Notes under the pieces: model-generated
What the model was told of the DNA's origin: nothing
The model's input: only the letters and a program-made list of their open reading frames with translations
Database searches by the model: none
Shown: in pieces, positions 43,401-51,824 of the stretch
Layout: each line of letters begins with the position of its first letter
How positions within the stretch are numbered: the stretch's first letter is position 1
Made by a program: the position numbers and the translations under genes
NCBI GenBank assembly: GCA_964591085.1
Contig: CAZPXH010000003.1
Coordinates: 1 to 64,000 of the forward strand
DNA from: CAZPXH01 sp964591085
GTDB taxonomy: Bacteria > Spirochaetota > Spirochaetia > DSM-27196 > CAZPXH01
Reading direction: 5' to 3'
DNA: 64,000 nt

Positions 43401-43414
43401 TTACAATATTGAAA
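43401..43414 (+). promoter_or_regulatory. Palindrome in the gdhA-iclR divergent region, candidate IclR operator
   Basis: TTACAATATTGAAA contains the perfect eight-base palindrome CAATATTG flanked by TT and AA in mirror positions. It lies 20 bases before the iclR ATG and overlaps a TACAAT hexamer that could be its -10 element. The whole 118-base gap is AT-rich compared with its surroundings. IclR proteins commonly bind AT-rich palindromes near their own start. Confidence 0.4.
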
Positions 43415-43434
43415 CTAAGGTAGCAGCAAACGAA

Positions 43435-44226
43435 ATGAGTGAGTCCGTTCACAAAGCATTCAGGGTCCTGGAAGAGCTCTCGTCAAGCGGATCCGCCCTG
43501 GGGCTCTCTGCCCTGGCAAACCGACTCGGTGCGAACAAGGCAACCCTCCTGCGCTATCTGCGCTCCCTGCTGGAGATCGGCGCGGTGGAGCGCACCGAGG
43601 AGGGCTATCAGCTGGGGCTCACCCTGGTGGAGCTTGCACGGCGGGTTCCCGCACGTGAACTGGTACTTGGCCGCATTCGTCCAGTGCTGCAGCGGCTACA
43701 GGCGGAGGTGAACGAGTCCGTGAGCGTGGCCAGCCTCAATGGGTCCCGGCTGCGCTACGTGGCTGTTCTGCGCGGCGCGCGCAACCTCCAGATGAGCGCC
43801 CGTGCGGGGGACGAACTACCGCTCCACTGCACCGCATCCGGTAAAGCGGTCTTGTCCAGGATGCCGGAGGATGCGGTCTGCGAGATGCTCTCCCGAACTG
43901 CGCTCACGGACTACACCGCCGCCACGGTCACCAACCTTCGCATGATCCTCAACCAGCTCTCGGAGGTTCGCCGGACGGGCGTTGCGATGGACCGTGGCGA
44001 GTACGAAGAAGGCCTGCTGTGTGTGGCAGTTCCCCTGAACCTTGCCCACCTCGGGTTCCGCGGTGCCGTCGGAATCAGCTGCCCGCAGCGCAGAACCGAC
44101 GAGACCCGTCTGGAAGAGCTCACTCATGCCCTGCTCCGCACGGAGACGGAAATTAAGCAGACAGCAGTCAGCCGCGGCCTGGCCGCGTCGGGCTGCGCTG
44201 ATGAGGAGGAGGACCCATGGAACTGA
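43435..44226 (+). CDS. IclR-family regulator of the oxoacid operon
   Basis: ATG 43435 gives 263 residues (MSESVHKAFRVLEELSSSG). The N-terminal winged helix (LSALANRLGANKATLLRYL) is followed by the IclR effector domain: SVSVASLNGSRLRYVAVL, LPLHCTASGKAVLS, and the ligand-pocket motif DRGEYEEGLLCVAVPL. It is first in the operon and overlaps the next gene by ten bases. It probably senses a 2-oxoacid or related metabolite and controls the operon, and perhaps gdhA as well. Confidence 0.92.
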   Translation: MSESVHKAFRVLEELSSSGSALGLSALANRLGANKATLLRYLRSLLEIGAVERTEEGYQLGLTLVELARRVPARELVLGRIRPVLQRLQAEVNESVSVASLNGSRLRYVAVLRGARNLQMSARAGDELPLHCTASGKAVLSRMPEDAVCEMLSRTALTDYTAATVTNLRMILNQLSEVRRTGVAMDRGEYEEGLLCVAVPLNLAHLGFRGAVGISCPQRRTDETRLEELTHALLRTETEIKQTAVSRGLAASGCADEEEDPWN

Positions 44227-44750
44227 AGCACACGCAGATTCCCGTGGAGCTGCTCGGACGGCTGCCAGCCGGGATGACGGTTGTGTACCGCCGTGGAGAG
44301 GAACACCTGGTAATGGAGGATCTCCGTTCCGAAGGGGGAAGCCGTCTGATGTCGGATACCGTCCACATCCACGGAGAGCCCTCGGTGCGGATCGGAATCC
44401 GGCAGGGAGACCGGGAGGGAATTGTGTTTGTGGACGCGTGGTGGGGAAGCCACGCAAAGCTCTACAGCTTCATCCCCCGGGAGGACGACGCGCGGCCGGT
44501 GGAGGCCTTTGTCCCGGAAACCGGAGAGAGCCTCATTGCGGAGGCGAAGTGCACGGAACCCGGTTGCGATTCGACCCGCCAGATCCAGTTTCTGCTCCCG
44601 GATGGCAGGTCACGAATCACCGTGTGTGCCCGCCTCGGGTGCCCCGGTCACCACCTGGACCTCGCGGGCCTTCCGGCGCCGATCAGCGAGAACCTCAGTC
44701 ACATCAACTATTTCGGAGCCGGCGAGGACGACGGCTTCCAGGGCGTATAG
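44217..44750 (+). CDS. Unknown Cys-motif protein of the oxoacid oxidoreductase operon
   Basis: ATG 44217 follows GAGGAGGAGG and lies within the end of iclR. The 177-residue soluble protein has an N-terminal beta-rich part (PAGMTVVYRRGEEHLVMEDL) and, near residues 112-143, two CX4C pairs: AKCTEPGCD and TVCARLGCPG. These four cysteines, plus His-His after the second pair, could hold zinc or an iron-sulfur centre. I recognise no characterised family. It is followed 13 bases later by the ferredoxin gene and is probably an accessory of the oxidoreductase. Confidence 0.6.
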   Translation: MELKHTQIPVELLGRLPAGMTVVYRRGEEHLVMEDLRSEGGSRLMSDTVHIHGEPSVRIGIRQGDREGIVFVDAWWGSHAKLYSFIPREDDARPVEAFVPETGESLIAEAKCTEPGCDSTRQIQFLLPDGRSRITVCARLGCPGHHLDLAGLPAPISENLSHINYFGAGEDDGFQGV

Positions 44751-44763
44751 GAGGACAAGAGCA

Positions 44764-45009
44764 ATGAAGCGAAACAACTACGTCGTTGTGGACGCAGACC
44801 GCTGCAAAGGATGCCGACTCTGCGTGGAGAACTGCCCCAAGAACTGTCTTGAGATTGGGGAGAACATCAACACCCTCGGCTACCAGAACGCGGTATTTGT
44901 GCAGCGAGGCTGCACAGCCTGCGGCAACTGCCATCTGGTGTGCCCGGAGGCCTGGTGCATCTCCGTGTTCTCAGACCCGATTCCTGCTGATCAGGGGCTA
45001 CCGGCATGA
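44764..45009 (+). CDS. Ferredoxin-type 2[4Fe-4S] subunit of 2-oxoacid oxidoreductase
   Basis: The 81-residue protein starts at ATG 44764 after TAGGAGG. Two full cluster motifs are present, CKGCRLCVENCPKNC near residue 15 and CTACGNCHLVCPEAWC near residue 50. It acts as the electron-carrying delta subunit of the ferredoxin-dependent oxoacid oxidoreductase encoded by the next two genes. Its stop overlaps the alpha-subunit start (ATGA). Confidence 0.93.
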   Translation: MKRNNYVVVDADRCKGCRLCVENCPKNCLEIGENINTLGYQNAVFVQRGCTACGNCHLVCPEAWCISVFSDPIPADQGLPA

Positions 45010-46052
45010 GTACAAGGCTGATCAAGGGCAACGAGGCGATAATTCACGGTGCGCTGCTCGGCGGCGCAACTCACTTCTTTGGCTACCCTATCACCCCTGC
45101 GAGTGAGGTTGCGCACGCTGCGGCCGATCTGTTCACCAGATCTGGACGCACCTTCCTCCAGGCAGAGAGCGAGGTAGCAGCCATCAACATGGTCTATGGC
45201 GCATCAGCCGCCGGAGTGCGGGTTATGACAGCATCCAGTGGTCCGGGCGTGGCGCTCATGGCGGAAGGCCTCTCCTACCTCGCCGGAGCTGAGCTACCCT
45301 CCCTCATTGTAGACATACAGCGCGCTGGTCCCGGGCTGGGAAACATCTGGCCCGAGCAGTCTGACTACCACATGCTGGTCAAGGGCGGTGGACACGGAAA
45401 CTACCGGAATATCGTGCTTGCACCCAACTCCGGTCAGGAACTCTGCGACATGGCCTACAGAGCATTTGAGCTCGCCGAGAAGTACCGGATGACGGCGATC
45501 CTGATGGCGGACGCCTACATCGGGCAGATGATGGAGCCGGTGCGCTTCCCCACCGAGGTCCGGCACGCCGCGCGGAATGACTACGCGGTCTATGCGGACG
45601 CAGAGAGCCGGAACCGGGTAGTAACGAGCCTCTACCTGAACAAGAGCGTGCTCTCAGAGCACAACTGGAAGCTGCAGCAGAAGTACCGGGATCTGGAGGC
45701 AGAAGCCGACTGGGAAGAGATTGACTGCAGTGACGCCGAGATTTTGGTGGTTGCCTTTGGCATCACCAGCAGGATCGCTCAGACCGTGGTGCGGGACCTC
45801 CGACGGGAAGGAGTGCCAATCGGACTCTTCCGTCCTCGGACGCTCTTCCCCTTCCCCGAGGCTCGGCTTTCCGAGCTGTCCGCCCGGTGCCGGGTCATTA
45901 CCGTGCCCGAGCTGTCCGCAGGAATGATGGCGGAGGACGTGGAGCGAATCGTCCGGGGCGCGGTTCCCGTGAAGCGTCACAACTGGCTTGGCGGGGAAGT
46001 CCCGGCACCAAGTGACGTCCGCGCACGAATTGAGGAGGTACTCCATGCCTGA
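45006..46052 (+). CDS. 2-oxoacid:ferredoxin oxidoreductase, alpha subunit
   Basis: The 348-residue protein is the pyrimidine-binding TPP subunit. Motifs are KGNEAIIHGALLGGATHFF, the family signature GYPITPASEV, and the SEVAAINMVYGASAAGVR/TASSGPG loop. In this family the set forms either 2-oxoglutarate (Kor) or branched-chain 2-oxoisovalerate (Vor) oxidoreductase, converting oxoacid plus CoA to acyl-CoA, CO2 and reduced ferredoxin. The following acyl phosphate genes favour the branched-chain assignment, but specificity is inferred. Confidence 0.92.
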   Translation: MSTRLIKGNEAIIHGALLGGATHFFGYPITPASEVAHAAADLFTRSGRTFLQAESEVAAINMVYGASAAGVRVMTASSGPGVALMAEGLSYLAGAELPSLIVDIQRAGPGLGNIWPEQSDYHMLVKGGGHGNYRNIVLAPNSGQELCDMAYRAFELAEKYRMTAILMADAYIGQMMEPVRFPTEVRHAARNDYAVYADAESRNRVVTSLYLNKSVLSEHNWKLQQKYRDLEAEADWEEIDCSDAEILVVAFGITSRIAQTVVRDLRREGVPIGLFRPRTLFPFPEARLSELSARCRVITVPELSAGMMAEDVERIVRGAVPVKRHNWLGGEVPAPSDVRARIEEVLHA

Positions 46053-47451
46053 AATGCACACAGCACAAAGCCTGTTCACCGAATTCCGGCGGAAGGGCTC
46101 CAACGCCCAGGTCAGTCACTACTGTCCCGGCTGCGGCCACGGAATTGTCCACAAGCTGGTTGCCGAGGCAATCAGTGACCTGGGGGTACAGGATCGGACC
46201 GTCTTTCTTTCGCCCGTAGGCTGCTCCGTGTTTGGCTACTACTACTTTGACACCGGAAACATCCAGTGCGCCCATGGCCGGGCACCGGCCGTTGGCACTG
46301 GAGTACGCCGAAGCCACCAGGACTCAATCGTGATCTCCTATCAGGGAGATGGGGACCTCGCTGGAATCGGGACGGCGGAGATCGTGCACGCGGCAAACCG
46401 CGGCGAGAACATGACGGTGATCTTTGTGAACAACGCCATCTACGGGATGACAGGAGGTCAGATGGCGCCAACCACAACGATTGATCAGAAGACCGCAACC
46501 ACTCCACTGGGCCGGGACTACGCGCGGGACGGAATGCCGATCCGGATGTCCGAGATGCTCTCCCAGCTGGAAGCCCCCGCTTATATTGAGCGTGTTTCGC
46601 TGGCAGATCCCGGGCGCATTCGCAAGGCGCGGCGCGCGATCAAGAAGGCGGTGCAGAACCAGGTTGAGGGCAAGGGCTTCTCCATGGTGGAAGTGCTGTC
46701 CCAGTGCCCCGTCGGCTGGAAGATGAGCGCACCGGAAGCCACGCAGTGGATCCGCGAAACGATGGAAGAGGTCTTTCCGCCCGGTGTCTACAAGGACAGA
46801 AGTGAAAGCCTGCCAAAGACTGAGCCGATTCCGAGAGCAAGCGACGATGAACTCCTGGAGCTGCTGGGAATCTCCCGGGAAGAGCGTGAGATCCAGCCAC
46901 AGCCTGTTGCACACGATCAACTGGTCCGGATTGCCGGTTTTGGTGGCCAGGGCGTGATGAGCGCGGGCGTTCTGCTTGCAAACTGCGCAATTGAGAGCGG
47001 AATCAATGCAACCTGGCTCCCTAGCTACGGTCCGGAGATGCGGGGCGGAACGGCAAACGCGAGCGTGGTGATATCCAACGAACCGATCGGCTCGCCAGTT
47101 GTCACCGAGCCCAACGTCCTCATTGCGATGAATCTCCCAAGCCTGGACGGCTTTGAGGATACGGTGATGCCCGGTGGCCTCGTCATTGCCAACTCCTCCA
47201 TGATTCCGCGCGGCCTCCTGCGGGATGACATCAGGGCCTACCTGGTTCCGGCAACCGACATGGCCAAGGATGCAGGCTTCATCAAGGGAGCAAACGTCAT
47301 CCTTCTGACCATCTACCTTGCGGCGTCCAACGCAATCAACGTGGAAACGCTGAGGCAAATGATGCCCAGAAGCCTGAAACGAAAGTCGGCAACGGACATC
47401 AACCTCAAGATGATTGAGCTTGGCCTGGAGTGGTACCGCACGAATGGCTGA
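46045..47451 (+). CDS. 2-oxoacid:ferredoxin oxidoreductase, fused beta and gamma subunits
   Basis: ATG 46045 follows GAGGAGG and overlaps the alpha gene by eight bases. Residues 1-255 are the TPP-binding beta subunit: HYCPGCGHGIVHKL, the GDGDLAGIG motif and NNAIYGMTGGQMAPT. After a linker of about 35 residues comes a complete gamma subunit from about residue 290 (IAGFGGQGVMSAGVLL, SYGPEMRGGTANASV). In most organisms these are separate genes. The product has 468 residues. Confidence 0.9.
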   Translation: MPEMHTAQSLFTEFRRKGSNAQVSHYCPGCGHGIVHKLVAEAISDLGVQDRTVFLSPVGCSVFGYYYFDTGNIQCAHGRAPAVGTGVRRSHQDSIVISYQGDGDLAGIGTAEIVHAANRGENMTVIFVNNAIYGMTGGQMAPTTTIDQKTATTPLGRDYARDGMPIRMSEMLSQLEAPAYIERVSLADPGRIRKARRAIKKAVQNQVEGKGFSMVEVLSQCPVGWKMSAPEATQWIRETMEEVFPPGVYKDRSESLPKTEPIPRASDDELLELLGISREEREIQPQPVAHDQLVRIAGFGGQGVMSAGVLLANCAIESGINATWLPSYGPEMRGGTANASVVISNEPIGSPVVTEPNVLIAMNLPSLDGFEDTVMPGGLVIANSSMIPRGLLRDDIRAYLVPATDMAKDAGFIKGANVILLTIYLAASNAINVETLRQMMPRSLKRKSATDINLKMIELGLEWYRTNG

Positions 47452-49495
47452 GGGCCGGCTTCTGCTGGTTATCAACCCCGGTTCCACCTCAACGAAGATC
47501 GCGCTGTTCCGCGAGTCCGAGGAGGTGGACCGGGAAACCCTGCTGCACTCCGCGGAAGACCTGGCTCCATTCCCGTCAATTGCGTCCCAGGCGGAGCTCC
47601 GGCGGGCCGCGGTGAACGCCTTCCTTGCCGGGCGGGGAATCTCCGTGACTGCGCTAACGGCGGTGGTGGGGCGCGGTGGCCTGCTCCACGCGCTGTCCTC
47701 CGGCGGCACCTACACCATCAACAGTGACATGCTCGCTGACCTGCGGGCTGGCCGCTACGGAGAGCATGCAAGCGCGCTTGGAAGCATTATAGCGGCGGAG
47801 ATAGCGGAAACCGCGGGAATCCCTGCACTCACCGTGGATCCGGTTGTGGTGGATGAGATGATTCCGGAGTCCCGGCTGTCCGGGATGCCGGGAAATCCGC
47901 GGCTGTCCCGCTTCCACTGCCTGAACCAGCGAGCGGCGGCCCGTACGGTAGCGGAACGGCTGGGTATGGAGTACGCCAACGGCAACTTCATTGTTGCTCA
48001 CATGGGCGGAGGCATCAGCGTAGGCGCTCACCGCCGCGGCAGGGTCATTGACGTGAACAACGCGCTGGACGGTGACGGTCCCTTCTCCCCGGAGCGCAGC
48101 GGTGATGTCCCGATTGGACCGCTGGTGAGCCTTGCTCTGCGTGCGGCCGGGGATGAGGCAGCCATCACCGATCTTCGGAGGCGGATGGTTGGCCGTGGCG
48201 GTCTGGTTGCCTACCTGGGAAGCAGCAGCTTGAAGGAAGCTCGTGAGCGGGCCAAATCCGGTGACGGAGAGGCAGCCACGGTGCTTGGCGCGCTTGAGCT
48301 GCAGGTAGCCCAGGAAATATCCCAGCACGCCGCCACGCTCCATTGTGACGTTGACGCAATCGTCCTCACCGGAGGAATGGCGCACGATCACGAGCTTGTT
48401 GCGGGGATCTCCGCGCGGGTGAGCGGAATTGCTGCTGTCCACACCGTATCCGGCGAAATGGAGATGGAAGCGTTGGCCGCGGGCGCGCTGCGCGTTCTGG
48501 ACGGCGTGGAAACCGCCCGCATCTACGCGCGGGAACCCGAGAGCGGGGATGCACCTGAGTCCGGCACGCCCGCCGGAAGAGAACGCGTGGGGGCGCCCCA
48601 CCCCTTCCTGCGGGCGCGGAGCCCGCGGCAGCGGGTGGCCGTGGCGGGAGGTGATGCAGAAGAGGTCCTTCGGACCATCGCCCTCACCCGGGACATGGCG
48701 GATTTTGTGCTTTGCGCTGATGAGGCACGGATTGAGAGCCTGGTCTCTGATCTCGGGGCAGCGCGGGATGATTTCCAGATCCACCACGTGCCCTTCACCG
48801 CGGACCGCAGCGCCTATTCCCGTGCCTGCGCGGAGGCAGCGGCGGATCTGGCTGGTGCAGGCGAAGTTCAGGTCCTCATGAAGGGTTTGGTGCAGACGGC
48901 GGACTACATGAAGGCTGCCCTTGACCGGAAACGCGGGCTGATTGGTGAGGGCGGGCTCCTAACCCACATCGGGCGGATGGAGATATCCGGAAGAAATGCA
49001 CCGGTCTACATCTGTGACGGGGCAATCATTCCCGCGCCTGACGTGCCTACCCGCCTGGCAATGCTCCAACTCGCCGTAGATGCACTCCATAGACTCGGCC
49101 TGGAGCGGCCACGGGTGGCACTGATCTCAGCGGTGGAAAAGGTTTCGCCCAAGGTGCAAAGCACGGTGGACGCGCAGGAGATCATGGAGGCGTGCGCGGA
49201 TTGGGCGGACGCTGTGGTTGAGGGCCCAATGGCGCTGGATGTGGCCGTCAATCCGGTTGCAGCCGCGCACAAGGGGGTTGCGGGCGAGGTTGCCGGGAAC
49301 GCAAATCTCCTGCTGTTTCCCGGCATTGACGCCGGAAACGTAGCCTACAAGGCCGTGACCAGCTTCACCCGGGCTCGCACCGCGGCGGCGGTTCTGGGGG
49401 CTCGTGTACCGATGGTGCTCACATCCCGGTCCGACAACGAGGATGCCAAAGCGCTCAGCCTGGGAATGGCGCTGGAGCTTGCGGAAAACGCTTGA
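47444..49495 (+). CDS. Fused butyrate kinase and phosphate butyryltransferase
   Basis: ATG 47444 overlaps the previous gene by eight bases. The 683-residue protein has an N-terminal acetokinase-fold kinase of the butyrate kinase family (LLVINPGSTSTKIALF, VAHMGGGISVGAH, LDGDGPFSPERSG, IVLTGGMAHDHELV; residues 1-360). A linker of about 30 residues follows. The second half is a phosphate acetyl/butyryltransferase (RVAVAGGDAEEV, VQVLMKGLVQTADYM, GRNAPVYICDGAI, MALDVAVNP). The two halves together turn acyl-CoA and phosphate into free acid and ATP. With the oxidoreductase it completes an ATP-yielding route from 2-oxoacids. The convergent sensor gene overlaps its last 41 bases. Confidence 0.93.
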   Translation: MAEGRLLLVINPGSTSTKIALFRESEEVDRETLLHSAEDLAPFPSIASQAELRRAAVNAFLAGRGISVTALTAVVGRGGLLHALSSGGTYTINSDMLADLRAGRYGEHASALGSIIAAEIAETAGIPALTVDPVVVDEMIPESRLSGMPGNPRLSRFHCLNQRAAARTVAERLGMEYANGNFIVAHMGGGISVGAHRRGRVIDVNNALDGDGPFSPERSGDVPIGPLVSLALRAAGDEAAITDLRRRMVGRGGLVAYLGSSSLKEARERAKSGDGEAATVLGALELQVAQEISQHAATLHCDVDAIVLTGGMAHDHELVAGISARVSGIAAVHTVSGEMEMEALAAGALRVLDGVETARIYAREPESGDAPESGTPAGRERVGAPHPFLRARSPRQRVAVAGGDAEEVLRTIALTRDMADFVLCADEARIESLVSDLGAARDDFQIHHVPFTADRSAYSRACAEAAADLAGAGEVQVLMKGLVQTADYMKAALDRKRGLIGEGGLLTHIGRMEISGRNAPVYICDGAIIPAPDVPTRLAMLQLAVDALHRLGLERPRVALISAVEKVSPKVQSTVDAQEIMEACADWADAVVEGPMALDVAVNPVAAAHKGVAGEVAGNANLLLFPGIDAGNVAYKAVTSFTRARTAAAVLGARVPMVLTSRSDNEDAKALSLGMALELAENA

Positions 49496-51824
49496 CCAGC
49501 CTCACCTGGTTTCCACGGGGGTTGTAGCTGACCTCATCAAAGGCGTTCACCGCCATCACAATTCCACGTCCGTGCTGGAGTGCCGTTGGGGTGTCCTCCG
49601 CAATCCGGGAAAGAAAGGCCCGGTGATCAAAGCCGGGGCCGTTATCCGTGATCCGATAGACCGCTTCTTCCTCTGTGATGGTCCACTCCATTCGCACGGT
49701 CCGATCGCGGAAGCGTGGATCTGACCGCCGCTCCCGGAGAAAGTCCAGGTAGCGTCCCTCTTCCTGCGCGTGTGTCTTTTCGTCAAAGGTGATCTCCAGG
49801 CTTCCGTGCTCAATGGCGTTGATGACCATCTCCCGGAGACAAACCATGAGGAAACTCGCCTCGTCATCCGGAATGTAGCGGGCAAGGTTGCTACTCGCGT
49901 GACGACAGATCTCGTCAGCCGCGGCAAAGGTGCTCTCAATCCGGTAGTGGGACCTGCCGGCAACAAAGCGCGCGATCATGGGGTCTGTTTCGTCCGTGGT
50001 GCAGTGCAGTAGAACTTCATTTCCCCGGATTGGCTCCAGGCGCGCCCGAACCTTGCGCGCCTCACCCAGGGACGTGCGGATTCGCAGAGCAAGATCTGCA
50101 GGCTGCTGACTCTCCAGCATCTCCTGGCTTACGCGCTGCAGCTGCTCTGCTTCCAGCACCGGTGCCCGATCATCCGCGTACAGCGCCTCATAGAGGCTGC
50201 CGACCTGTGCGGGTGAACCTCCGCCATTCTGCATCTGGCCAAACAGGCGCTTGGCCGCCTCGTTGCCTTCCAGGAAGCCCAGGGCTGCATCCAGCAACGC
50301 GACAGCGTCCCGGCTTCCATCAAAGAGACTGCGATACTTCTTCTCGCTTGCTTCCGCCTCCCGCCGGGCTCGCATTGCTTCCTCAATCTGCACACGCAGG
50401 CGGCGGTTTGCCTTGCCAAGCTGGAACTGCAGGACGTTCAGGCGATTGGCCAGGATCAGCGCTGCACCGAGGGTGAACACAATAAAGCCGTATCGGGACA
50501 GGACGATATCAGTGTGCAGCGCTATCGCATCAATGATGTCAAACGATGCCGTAACAAAGAGGACGAAACCCCCGATCAGGAGGTTTCCGGTAGGAGTCCA
50601 GACAAGGTTCCGCGAGTAGATGCGAAGGAGGCTGTAGTCCAGGCCCCGGGAGCGAGCAATCCGATACTGGATTGCACCGCGGTGGAAGTAGCGCCAAGCG
50701 AGCTCGTAGAAGATGTACCAGGTTCCCATGAACAGCGCGCTGATCTGCCACAGGGTCAGCATGTTCATGGCGAGCGTTATTGGGCCTAGGGTTGCCGGGA
50801 GGACGATCAGACCGGAGAAGATAGCGTTCCCCCGGGTGAGCCAGGTGATGTAGCCGCGGTTGAGGGACTCAAAGAAGGACCCGATTGCGGGGAAGAGGGA
50901 GAACAGGAACAGCAGCTCCAGGCGAACAACGGTGTACTGGTCCGGAACCAGCGCGTAGATGGCGCTGGTGCGTGTCAGGAGATAACTTCCCAGGGCAAGG
51001 CTGAACAGCGCAAAGTACAGGTTGTAGCGTTCCCGCCTCCGCAGCATGGCTACAAACAGGTAGTACAGCCCGATGAAAAGGTACACCGCTATGAAGGCAA
51101 CGGAGATTAGCTCGGACTGTCGTCGGAGCGTGTACTGCAGAGGTGCCACGTAGTACGGCCTGGACTGGTAGAGCCCGGTAGACTCGTAGGCGGGATTTCC
51201 GACAACCCGGAACACCATTCGGTTTCTGCCCTCACGGAGGAGACTGGGATCCAGCGGAACGGTCCGGTCCCGATAGCCACGGTGCCGAAGCACCTGGCCT
51301 TCGTCATCCAGGTGCCACTCCTCCTGAAGGAGCACGCCGTTCAGGTAGACGCGCCAGTTGTCCCCGATGGATCCCAGATGGAGCGCCGGCTGGCCTTCAA
51401 CTCGCCCCTGCCCCGCCGAACCACGCATTAGACCTAGAGTTTCCGCATCCAGGGTGAGGTCCATGAGAAAACTCGCTTCAATATCCGGGAGCCGCCGCAG
51501 CGACAGGAACGGAAGAAAGCCACCTCCAAACTCGGTGAGATCCGGAAGCCGCATCGTCCTCCCGGCAAAATCGGTGGACGGTGGGAAGACCTGATGCGGT
51601 TCCCGGGGTGGAAGCGACTGCGTGTGAAGGGATTCGTTGAAGCCGGATACGGCGTAGACCGGGATTCCGTTGACGTCAATGAAGTACTGCGGGCTCCGGC
51701 CCTCACCGAGACCGGCGGCAGACACGCTGACAGCGCCAACAAGCAGGAGGCTCAGGATCAGGAGTAGGTTTGGGCCGCGAAGCCGGAGACAACGTGCTAA
51801 GTGAGCGTTGGAAGCGCTGCGCAT
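49455..51824 (-). CDS. 7TMR-DISM sensor with PAS and RsbW-like ATPase domain
   Basis: The 789-residue protein has a signal peptide, then an outer beta domain (WRVYLNGVLLQEEWHL near residue 155) of the 7TMR-DISM extracellular type. Seven membrane helices span about residues 245-450, with a coiled coil and PAS domain at about 465-560. The C-terminal ATPase is of the serine-kinase/anti-sigma type (LREMVINAIEHGSLEI, ITDNGPGFDHRAF, GRGIVMAVNAF). There is no phospho-accepting His, so signalling is probably by partner switching and not a classical phosphorelay. Its start overlaps the preceding membrane-protein gene by 28 bases. Confidence 0.85.
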   Translation of the reverse strand: MRSASNAHLARCLRLRGPNLLLILSLLLVGAVSVSAAGLGEGRSPQYFIDVNGIPVYAVSGFNESLHTQSLPPREPHQVFPPSTDFAGRTMRLPDLTEFGGGFLPFLSLRRLPDIEASFLMDLTLDAETLGLMRGSAGQGRVEGQPALHLGSIGDNWRVYLNGVLLQEEWHLDDEGQVLRHRGYRDRTVPLDPSLLREGRNRMVFRVVGNPAYESTGLYQSRPYYVAPLQYTLRRQSELISVAFIAVYLFIGLYYLFVAMLRRRERYNLYFALFSLALGSYLLTRTSAIYALVPDQYTVVRLELLFLFSLFPAIGSFFESLNRGYITWLTRGNAIFSGLIVLPATLGPITLAMNMLTLWQISALFMGTWYIFYELAWRYFHRGAIQYRIARSRGLDYSLLRIYSRNLVWTPTGNLLIGGFVLFVTASFDIIDAIALHTDIVLSRYGFIVFTLGAALILANRLNVLQFQLGKANRRLRVQIEEAMRARREAEASEKKYRSLFDGSRDAVALLDAALGFLEGNEAAKRLFGQMQNGGGSPAQVGSLYEALYADDRAPVLEAEQLQRVSQEMLESQQPADLALRIRTSLGEARKVRARLEPIRGNEVLLHCTTDETDPMIARFVAGRSHYRIESTFAAADEICRHASSNLARYIPDDEASFLMVCLREMVINAIEHGSLEITFDEKTHAQEEGRYLDFLRERRSDPRFRDRTVRMEWTITEEEAVYRITDNGPGFDHRAFLSRIAEDTPTALQHGRGIVMAVNAFDEVSYNPRGNQVRLVKRFPQAPAPFPG

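Noticed and set aside
43375..43407. TTGTAC and TACAAT as a sigma-70 promoter for iclR.
   Set aside because: The spacer is 21 bases, too long for a standard promoter; only the palindrome is reported.
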